This document shows, in pieces, positions 57,971-64,000 of a DNA stretch of 64,000 bases. The notes beneath the pieces were generated by a model that did no database searches, was not told where the DNA came from, and saw only the letters and a list, made by a program, of their open reading frames with translations. The DNA is from Pasteurella dagmatis (GTDB taxonomy: Bacteria > Pseudomonadota > Gammaproteobacteria > Enterobacterales > Pasteurellaceae), in assembly GCF_900186835.1 (NCBI RefSeq), contig NZ_LT906448.1, forward strand, positions 1,471,501 through 1,535,500. The letters run 5' to 3'. Numbering within the stretch: position 1 is the first letter of the stretch; each line of letters starts with the position of its first letter. The position numbers and the translations under genes were made by a program.

Positions 57971-59539
57971 CTATTGTGCTGGATAAAACATCGGTGCATT
58001 TGGCCCAACTGGCAGCCCCAATACGAACACCCAAATAAAGAACAATAATGACCACGCAATTAAGAATGACACTGAGTACGGTAACATCATTGATACCATT
58101 GTTCCTACACCAGCATCTTTCTTATATTTCAACACGGTTGCCATAATTAAACCAAAATAGCTCATCATTGGTGTAATAATATTAGTCACCGAGTCACCAA
58201 TACGATACGCAGCTTGAATAATTTCTGGTGAATAACCTGTCAACATTAACATTGGTACGAAAATTGGTGCAGTCACCGCCCATTGTGCTGATGCAGAACC
58301 AATCATTAAGTTAATCAATGCACAGATTAAGATAAAACCCATAAATAAAATTCCGCCATGTAATCCCATTTCATTTAAAGCATTCGCTCCTTTTACTGCA
58401 ATATATTGACCAATATTCGTCCAGTTAAAGAAGGCAACGAATTGTGATGCAAAGAAGATAATCACAAGATATAAACCTAATGTACTCATTGCTTCAGCCA
58501 TCGCATTTACCACATCTTTCTCACTGCGGATACTCTTAGTGACGACACCATACACTGTGCCTGGAATCGCAAATAAAATAAAGATGAAAGCCACAATCGA
58601 TTTTAAGAATGGAGAACCTGTGACTAAACCTGTTTTTGGATCACGCAAAATACCATCAGCTGGTACGACTGTCCAAGCAAGCAATCCACAAATTACAAGG
58701 AATACCACACCCGCATAAACTAAACCTTTGCGCTCAAGTGGGGTAACTTCATTTGAATGTTGTAAATTGATCTCTTCTTGTGAAAGTGTGCTGCTATAAG
58801 GCCCAAGTTGTGGCTCAACGATTTTTTCAGTAATGAAATAACCAATGAAAGCTATCACAAACGTACTCGCTGCCATAAAAAACCAGTTTGCCTCAGGGCC
58901 TACGGTATAAGTTGGGTCAATAATTTGTGCAGCTTGTTGCGTAATACCCGCTAACAATGGGTCGATTGTTCCCAATAATAAGTTAGCCGAATAACCACCT
59001 GATACCCCAGCAAATGCGGCTGCAAGACCGGCTAATGGATGTCGGCCTAATGAATGGAAAATAATTGCTGCTAATGGAATTAATACCACATAACCTAATT
59101 CAGAGGCGGTATTAGAAAGAATACCTGCAAACACAATGGTAAATGTGGTTAATTTACGTGGTGATTTTGTCACTAACAAACGCATTACTGCGGATAAAAG
59201 CCCAGATTTCTCTGCAATGCCAACCCCTAATAAAGCCACTAATACCGTGCCTAATGGTGCGAAGTTAGTAAAGTTTTTCACTAAATTAGTTAAAATTTTA
59301 CTCAAACCCTCAGCATCAAGTAAGCTGACGACATAAATCATACCATCTGCGGCACGACCTTTAGCGCCTTCAGGGCGTGGATCTGGCACGGCTAAACCAA
59401 AATACTCACCTAGTGCGGAAGAAATTAAAAGTAACACAATAAAGATCATAAAAAGCGTTACTGGGTGTGGCAACATATTTCCTAGCCATTCCACCGTACT
59501 AAGAAATTTACTACCCTTTTTTTGTTGAGTTGTCTTCAT
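57971..59539 (-). CDS. abgT: AbgT-family transporter
   Basis: Inner-membrane transporter of the AbgT family (522 residues, about 12 helices and re-entrant hairpins). Members take up p-aminobenzoyl-glutamate or export sulfonamides. Motifs include GYSANLLLGTIDPLLAGITQ (near 190) and IGDSVTNIITPMMSYFGLIM (near 445). The adjoining genes do not include abgA/abgB peptidases, so the substrate is uncertain. Divergent from aspA. Confidence 0.9.
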   Translation of the reverse strand: MKTTQQKKGSKFLSTVEWLGNMLPHPVTLFMIFIVLLLISSALGEYFGLAVPDPRPEGAKGRAADGMIYVVSLLDAEGLSKILTNLVKNFTNFAPLGTVLVALLGVGIAEKSGLLSAVMRLLVTKSPRKLTTFTIVFAGILSNTASELGYVVLIPLAAIIFHSLGRHPLAGLAAAFAGVSGGYSANLLLGTIDPLLAGITQQAAQIIDPTYTVGPEANWFFMAASTFVIAFIGYFITEKIVEPQLGPYSSTLSQEEINLQHSNEVTPLERKGLVYAGVVFLVICGLLAWTVVPADGILRDPKTGLVTGSPFLKSIVAFIFILFAIPGTVYGVVTKSIRSEKDVVNAMAEAMSTLGLYLVIIFFASQFVAFFNWTNIGQYIAVKGANALNEMGLHGGILFMGFILICALINLMIGSASAQWAVTAPIFVPMLMLTGYSPEIIQAAYRIGDSVTNIITPMMSYFGLIMATVLKYKKDAGVGTMVSMMLPYSVSFLIAWSLLFFIWVFVLGLPVGPNAPMFYPAQ

Positions 59540-59635
59540 ATTTAATCCTTCTATATTCTACTTGGCACAAATAATTTGATGTTTTTTTGCACGAATTAAA
59601 TTTAGCATGAACTTTGCAACACCAAAATAAAATTT

Positions 59636-59652
59636 TTAACAAATTGTTAACA
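59636..59652 (-). promoter_or_regulatory. ArcA-like direct repeat
   Basis: On the minus strand TGTTAA is repeated with an 11-base period (TGTTAA-CAATT-TGTTAA), the spacing of ArcA boxes. It is about 100 bases from the abgT start. Redox control is inferred only. Confidence 0.45.
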
Positions 59653-59788
59653 AGATCAAATTATTTTCTATCTATTTTTGCAATGTTGATGACTTATATA
59701 TAACCGTTTGCCTTTACCCTACTCTGATTTGGGATTAAAAAAAGTAATCCGAAATATAAAAATATGTCTTGAGGTGATGGGGTAAAAA

Positions 59789-59831
59789 TGTGACGTTGAT
59801 CAAATATTTAACTAGGTCTTTTTCCTATAAT
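59789..59831 (+). promoter_or_regulatory. CRP-like site and -10 element of the aspA promoter
   Basis: TGTGACGTTGATCAAA matches the CRP half sites TGTGA-N6-TCACA except two bases. TATAAT lies at 59826-59831 with no good -35 box. A start about seven bases after TATAAT would centre the CRP site at -41.5, the class II position. Confidence 0.6.
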
Positions 59832-59871
59832 AAGCAAATAATATATTTAGCACTCGAAATGGAGGATAAAA

Positions 59872-61290
59872 ATGGTAGCAACAAGAAAAGAAGTCGATTT
59901 ACTTGGCGAACGTGATGTACCAGCAGATGCATATTGGGGCATTCATACTTTAAGAGCGGTAGAAAATTTTAATATTTCAAATGCGGTGATTTCAGATATT
60001 CCTGAATTTGTCCGTGGTATGGTGATGGTAAAAAAAGCAACAGCCTTAACTAACGGCGAATTAGGTGCAATTCCAGATAAAATAGCAAAAGCAATTGTTT
60101 CAGCTTGTGATGAGATCCTCACTACAGGTAAATGTTTAGATCAATTCCCTTCTGATGTTTATCAAGGTGGTGCAGGTACTTCAGTCAATATGAATACTAA
60201 TGAAGTAGTTGCTAACCTAGCTTTAGAATTCTTAGGTCATAAAAAAGGAGAATATCAATATCTTGATCCGATGGATCACGTAAATGCTAGCCAATCAACG
60301 AATGATGCTTATCCAACTGGTTTCCGTATTGCGGTATATAACAGCATTATGAAACTCGTGGCGAAAGTCCTTTATTTACAACAAGGTTTTGAAAATAAAG
60401 CGAAAGAATTTTCTCACATTCTAAAAATGGGACGCACTCAACTACAAGATGCAGTTCCAATGACTGTCGGTCAAGAATTCAAAGCATTCTCTGTCTTATT
60501 AGATGAAGAAGTGCGTAACCTAACCCGTACCGCTGAATTATTGCTAGAAGTCAACTTAGGGGCTACTGCAATTGGTACTGGTTTAAATACACCACAAGGC
60601 TATGCACCATTAGCGGTAAAATACCTGTCTGAAGTAACAGGTTTACCTTGTACATTAGCCACTAACTTGATTGAGGCAACTTCTGACTGTGGTGCTTACG
60701 TTATGGTACATGGAGCATTAAAACGCACTGCAGTAAAACTTTCAAAAGTATGTAATGACTTACGTTTACTTTCTTCTGGTCCACGTGCTGGCTTAAATGA
60801 AATTAACTTACCAGAATTACAAGCAGGTTCTTCAATCATGCCAGCGAAAGTCAACCCAGTAATTCCAGAAGTAGTGAATCAAGTGTGCTTTAAAGTGATT
60901 GGTAACGATGCAACTATTACATTTGCAGCAGAAGCAGGACAACTACAACTCAACGTAATGGAGCCTGTAATTGGTCAAGCAATGTTCGAATCAATTGATA
61001 TTTTAAGCAATGCTTGTGTCAATTTACGTGATAAATGTATCGACGGTATTACTGTAAATAAAGAAGTATGTGAAAACTACGTCTTTAACTCAATCGGTAT
61101 CGTTACTTACTTAAATCCATTTATTGGACACCATAACGGTGACTTAGTGGGTAAAATATGTGCGAAAACAGGTCGTGGTGTGAAAGAGGTTGTGCTCGAA
61201 AAAGGCTTACTCACTGAAGCTGAACTTGATGATATTCTTTCTGTCGAGAACTTGATGAACCCAACTTATAAAGCGAAGTTAAATAAATAA
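59872..61290 (+). CDS. aspA: Aspartate ammonia-lyase
   Basis: Converts aspartate to fumarate and ammonia, feeding anaerobic fumarate respiration. Fumarase/aspartase superfamily; the signature [11 protein letters not shown] (about residues 317-327) holds the catalytic Ser. N-terminal [20 protein letters not shown] is typical. 472 residues. The CRP-like promoter agrees with its regulation in E. coli. Confidence 0.98.
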   Translation: MVATRKEVDLLGERDVPADAYWGIHTLRAVENFNISNAVISDIPEFVRGMVMVKKATALTNGELGAIPDKIAKAIVSACDEILTTGKCLDQFPSDVYQGGAGTSVNMNTNEVVANLALEFLGHKKGEYQYLDPMDHVNASQSTNDAYPTGFRIAVYNSIMKLVAKVLYLQQGFENKAKEFSHILKMGRTQLQDAVPMTVGQEFKAFSVLLDEEVRNLTRTAELLLEVNLGATAIGTGLNTPQGYAPLAVKYLSEVTGLPCTLATNLIEATSDCGAYVMVHGALKRTAVKLSKVCNDLRLLSSGPRAGLNEINLPELQAGSSIMPAKVNPVIPEVVNQVCFKVIGNDATITFAAEAGQLQLNVMEPVIGQAMFESIDILSNACVNLRDKCIDGITVNKEVCENYVFNSIGIVTYLNPFIGHHNGDLVGKICAKTGRGVKEVVLEKGLLTEAELDDILSVENLMNPTYKAKLNK

Positions 61291-61314
61291 TTTTATCAAA
61301 ATCTCATAGAAACT

Positions 61315-61344
61315 CACCGCACTTTAATGCCCTAAAGTGCGGTG
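61315..61344 (+). terminator. Inverted USS pair, terminator of aspA
   Basis: CACCGCACTTTA / TAAAGTGCGGTG forms a perfect 12-base stem with loop ATGCCC and is followed by AATTTTTAT. Confidence 0.85.
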
Positions 61345-61644
61345 AATTTTTATAAAATCTCATTTTTTATCTTACCTATATGCTTATATCAAACTAGTGC
61401 TCATACCCACCGTGGAAACATTACAAATACACAAAATCCGCTTAAAAAATAAACACCAAGTGACATTTTGTCTATTTTTAAGTCGAATTTGTTGCATTTA
61501 CGTTAAAATCTGTTATGTTGTTTTTGTCTAAGAAATGTCTTAAATGGTGAAAATAACCTCAAACATTACTTAATGACGATACAATTTCTTTTTAAAATCG
61601 AGTCTGATTTTATTTTATATACACATACTCATAAGGAGAAAAAT
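61345..61644. other. Non-coding region upstream of the GlsB/YeaQ-like gene
   Basis: About 300 AT-rich bases. A weak promoter candidate is TTGCAT (61492-61497) with TATGTT (61514-61519), 16 bases apart. This would give an unusually long 5' leader of about 120 bases. No hairpin strong enough to call was seen. Confidence 0.4.
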
Positions 61645-61908
61645 ATGGGTTGGATTTCAGCTATTATCGTAGGTGCTTTAATCGGTTGGATTGCAGAAAA
61701 AGTGATGAAAAGTGATATGGGGCTACTAATGAATATCATTATCGGTATTATTGGCTCATCACTTGGTCGCTGGATATTTGGTGATGTATTAAGTATCGGT
61801 GCTGCACACTCTGCGGGTAGCTTCAGCTTAACAGGTTTATTGTTTGGTGTACTCGGCGCAAGTGTACTGATTTTCTTATTACGTTTCTTCAAAGTAATGT
61901 CAAAATAA
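61645..61908 (+). CDS. GlsB/YeaQ/YmgE-family small membrane protein
   Basis: 87-residue inner-membrane protein of the transglycosylase-associated family. Three hydrophobic helices carry the glycine pattern GWISAIIVGALIGWIAEKVM and NIIIGIIGSSLGRWIFG. Members are induced by stress in other bacteria; the molecular role is unknown. The start is the ATG after AAGGAG; a longer frame adds 24 unlikely residues. Confidence 0.88.
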   Translation: MGWISAIIVGALIGWIAEKVMKSDMGLLMNIIIGIIGSSLGRWIFGDVLSIGAAHSAGSFSLTGLLFGVLGASVLIFLLRFFKVMSK

Positions 61909-61931
61909 TTGATTTCATTATAAAATATATA

Positions 61932-61954
61932 AAGCCGAGCATTTTGCTCGGCTT
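61932..61954. terminator. Bidirectional terminator between the GlsB-like gene and yajQ
   Basis: AAGCCGAGC / GCTCGGCTT, nine-base stem, loop ATTTT, then TCTGTGTTTT. Confidence 0.85.
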
Positions 61955-61987
61955 CTGTGTTTTCTAATTCTAGTTAATAATAATGTA

Positions 61988-62479
61988 TTAATCTCTAAAA
62001 TTATTAAATTGGAATGGTTGACCTAATTCAGCCCCTTTCACCAATTGAATCACTGACTGCAAGTCGTCTCTTGATTTACCCGTCACACGCACTTGTTCGC
62101 CTTGAATTTGAGTTTGTACTTTTAATTTAGATTCTTTAATTAATTTGGTGATTTTTTTCGCCATATCTGACTCAATCCCCTGCTTTAGTTTAATTTCTTT
62201 ACTATAGGTTTTACCACTATGCTCATATTCAGTTGGTATATCTAATGAGCTAGAATCAATGCTACGTTTAATACAGGCGTTTCGTAAGATATCAACTAAC
62301 TGCTCCACTTGGAAATCAGATTCGCTTGAAACTTTAATAGTTTCATTTTTTTCGTTTAATTCAATAGAAGCTTCAACATTTCGGAAGTCCCAACGATTCG
62401 TTAATTCACGATTTGCATTTTCAACTGCATTGCGCACTTCGTGAAGAGTGATTTCAGAAACAATATCAAAAGAAGGCAT
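61988..62479 (-). CDS. yajQ: YajQ-family nucleotide-binding protein
   Basis: Small cytoplasmic protein with two ferredoxin-like domains (163 residues). Begins [20 protein letters not shown], ends [21 protein letters not shown]. Some homologues bind cyclic di-GMP or nucleotides; the role here is not known. It starts two bases after the serB stop, so both are one unit. Confidence 0.95.
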   Translation of the reverse strand: MPSFDIVSEITLHEVRNAVENANRELTNRWDFRNVEASIELNEKNETIKVSSESDFQVEQLVDILRNACIKRSIDSSSLDIPTEYEHSGKTYSKEIKLKQGIESDMAKKITKLIKESKLKVQTQIQGEQVRVTGKSRDDLQSVIQLVKGAELGQPFQFNNFRD

Positions 62480-62481
62480 AA

Positions 62482-63444
62482 TTATTCCTTATTTGTTTTA
62501 CGTAATTTATCATTCGCACTCAATAAACATAATAGTGCGCTAAAGTCTGCGAAGTTTACCACAATTTGAGCTTGTTGTTGTACTTTTGGTTTTGCGTGTA
62601 ACGCAACGCCCATGCCTGCAATGCCAAGCATAGCAAGATCGTTTGCACCATCACCAATTGCTACTGTATTTTGCAAATCAATTGCAAATTGCTGCGCTAA
62701 ATGTTGCAAAGTACGTGCTTTGTACTGTGCATCAACAACATCGCCTACGACTTCACCGGTCAAAATTCCATTTTCAATGGCAAAATTATTCGCAACGGTA
62801 TAATCAAGCTTTAATTGTGCTTTTAAATATTCAGTAAAATAAGTAAATCCACCTGAAGCGATTGCAGTTTTCCAACCGTATTTTTGTAATTCTTGTAAAG
62901 TATCAACTAAGCCTGGCATTAATGGTAAATTATCACGAACCTTAGCTAAAATGGTTTCGGGTGATCCTTTTAACGTAGCTACGCGATAACGTAAACTCTG
63001 CTCAAAATCCAATTCGCCACGCATTGCTTGTGCTGTAATCGAAGAGACTAATTCACCTGTACCTGCTAATTTTGCAATCTCATCAATACATTCAATTTCA
63101 ATAGCGGTTGAATCCATATCCATCACTAACAAGCCTGCATTTTCTAAACTCGGTGTAAAATCCAGTAAAGCAAGATCAAGTGATACTTCATGTGCATAGG
63201 CTAAAAATTGTGCATCCCAGTTCCCTTTTAACAGCACTACTGTATTTTGTAACACATTCCAAGCGTCTAAAATTGCAAAATTTTTACCGCACTTTTGTTG
63301 AAATTGATTTAGAGCACTGAGGTTGAGAGTTGTTCCATATAAAATAAAATAGTTATCACCTTGTGGTAAGGATATTTGAGGCATAAATGACGAAGGAAAT
63401 GAAGAAAAATATTGCGTAATTGTCGCAAGATTTTGTGTTTGCAT
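62482..63444 (-). CDS. serB: Phosphoserine phosphatase
   Basis: Last step of serine synthesis. N-terminal ACT-like region (about residues 1-105), then HAD domain: motif [19 protein letters not shown] (nucleophile Asp near 109), motif [11 protein letters not shown], motif [23 protein letters not shown]. 320 residues. Divergent from smp, as in E. coli. Confidence 0.97.
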   Translation of the reverse strand: MQTQNLATITQYFSSFPSSFMPQISLPQGDNYFILYGTTLNLSALNQFQQKCGKNFAILDAWNVLQNTVVLLKGNWDAQFLAYAHEVSLDLALLDFTPSLENAGLLVMDMDSTAIEIECIDEIAKLAGTGELVSSITAQAMRGELDFEQSLRYRVATLKGSPETILAKVRDNLPLMPGLVDTLQELQKYGWKTAIASGGFTYFTEYLKAQLKLDYTVANNFAIENGILTGEVVGDVVDAQYKARTLQHLAQQFAIDLQNTVAIGDGANDLAMLGIAGMGVALHAKPKVQQQAQIVVNFADFSALLCLLSANDKLRKTNKE

Positions 63445-63527
63445 AAAAAATCCTGTAAATTGTGTTTCGTCTAAAAAATAACATGGCGATATTCTAGCCT
63501 ATTTACTAATTTTTAGGGAAAAATAAC

Positions 63528-64000
63528 TTGCATTTAAACAAAGAAAAATTCATTAAATTAACAATGATCTCAACGATCATTCTATTTTGTGTTGCAACAC
63601 TATCAGTGATCTTATTTGGTGTTCAACAGTTTAAACTTGGCTCACAACTAGCAAGCATGAACCAAGTATCTAACCTTTCTCACCTTTTGGTGAGACAGCA
63701 AGCCAACCTGTTTTCAATGTTACTTGTGAACAATGCCAAAGCAGAAAAATTGACAGAAAACCTAGACACGTTTGCAAAAGAAGAATTTGTTTTAGATGCA
63801 GCAATTTATGCCAATAATGGAGAATTACTTGCACAAACGAGCCAATCCAAAAATTTACGTGTCACATTAGGGTTAAACCAAGAAAGTACAAGAGATAGTA
63901 ATACACAGCAAATTGTTGAACCTATTTATTCATCCAATGGCATTGAAGGCTTCTTGCGTATTACTTTTGATACAAAATACGGTAATACCACACAAAATAA
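63528..64000 (+). CDS. smp: SMP/YtjB-family membrane protein, N-terminal part
   Basis: Inner-membrane protein (called smp or ytjB, also AhpA), cut by the right edge after 157 codons. The start is taken as TTG with AGGG nine bases upstream; the next ATG is 12 codons later. One helix (about residues 13-35, MISTIILFCVATLSVILFG) is followed by a periplasmic part with RQQANLFSMLLVNNAKAEKL, LDAAIYANNGELLAQTS and GIEGFLRITFDTKYG. Function is not firmly known. Its position next to serB supports the name. Confidence 0.88.
   Translation, partial: MHLNKEKFIKLTMISTIILFCVATLSVILFGVQQFKLGSQLASMNQVSNLSHLLVRQQANLFSMLLVNNAKAEKLTENLDTFAKEEFVLDAAIYANNGELLAQTSQSKNLRVTLGLNQESTRDSNTQQIVEPIYSSNGIEGFLRITFDTKYGNTTQN

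Larger units (their letters stand above)
59540..59871. promoter_or_regulatory. Shared abgT-aspA regulatory region
   Basis: A 332-base AT-rich gap between divergent genes. It holds an ArcA-like direct repeat (59636-59652), a CRP-like site (59789-59804) and a perfect TATAAT for aspA (59826-59831). Nothing codes for protein or stable RNA that I can see. Confidence 0.6.

Overview
The window is chromosomal DNA from a Pasteurellaceae bacterium, most likely a Haemophilus species. Three things point there. The 9-mer AAGTGCGGT (Haemophilus-type DNA uptake signal sequence, USS) or its complement recurs about 35 times. The DNA is AT-rich, with housekeeping genes that favour TTA for leucine. The gene neighbourhoods are hisS-ispG-rodZ-pilW-rlmN, the lpx/bam cluster and groES-groEL. 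The exact species cannot be fixed from sequence alone; H. parainfluenzae or H. haemolyticus are as plausible as H. influenzae. No rRNA, tRNA, insertion sequence, integrase, CRISPR array or tetranucleotide phase-variation repeat was seen.

Layout. 1-4600 (minus strand): hisS (partial), ispG, rodZ, pilW, rlmN. 4842-11821 (minus): an HXXEE membrane protein, an AI-2E-family permease, glnB, mog, a ynbA-ynbB-ynbC-like lipid head-group module and an SLC13/TrkA-C permease. 11853-24846 (minus): a nearly complete classical envelope superoperon in the Escherichia coli order (pyrH-frr-dxr-uppS-cdsA-rseP-bamA-skp-lpxD-fabZ-lpxA-lpxB-rnhB). tsf and rpsB follow at 26658-28368 after an inserted, divergently transcribed phosphoethanolamine transferase gene. 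28625-34890 (plus): a four-gene yhiI-rbbA-yhhJ plus outer-membrane-factor export cluster. 35000-38702 (minus): cpxA, cpxR, bamE, yejK. 38841-42056 (plus): yejL, yejM and an amidohydrolase behind a leader with a terminator. 42161-46693 (minus): yjjG, dusC, yjdF, djlA, pyrE, rph. 46824-48570 (plus): yicC, ygfZ.

48571-55267 (plus) is the one clearly foreign accessory block. It holds a very large gene that encodes, in order, a NERD nuclease-like domain, a degenerate kinase-like domain, a second kinase-like domain and a UPF1-type superfamily 1 helicase. A one-base frameshift near 49673 breaks it into two reading frames. It overlaps by four bases (ATGA) a second gene for a 461-residue winged-helix-like protein of unknown function. 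Inside the large gene lies a perfect 12-mer Neisseria DNA uptake sequence, which suggests it came from Neisseriaceae. The domain set resembles antiphage systems, but that role is inference. This block is the best candidate for an undescribed system here.

55319-59539 (minus): groEL, groES (behind a sigma-32-like promoter), fxsA and an AbgT-family transporter. 59872-61908 (plus): aspA, with a CRP-like site and an ArcA-like repeat upstream, and a small GlsB/YeaQ membrane protein. 61988-63444 (minus): yajQ and serB. 63528-64000 (plus): the start of smp/ytjB, divergent from serB.

The window is dominated by envelope biogenesis: isoprenoid precursors (ispG, dxr, uppS), lipid A (lpxD, fabZ, lpxA, lpxB), lipid A decoration (phosphoethanolamine transferase), phospholipids (cdsA and the ynb-like module), outer-membrane assembly (bamA, bamE, skp), cell shape (rodZ) and envelope surveillance (rseP, cpxRA, yejM). 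USS copies placed as inverted pairs serve as several of the likely transcription terminators.
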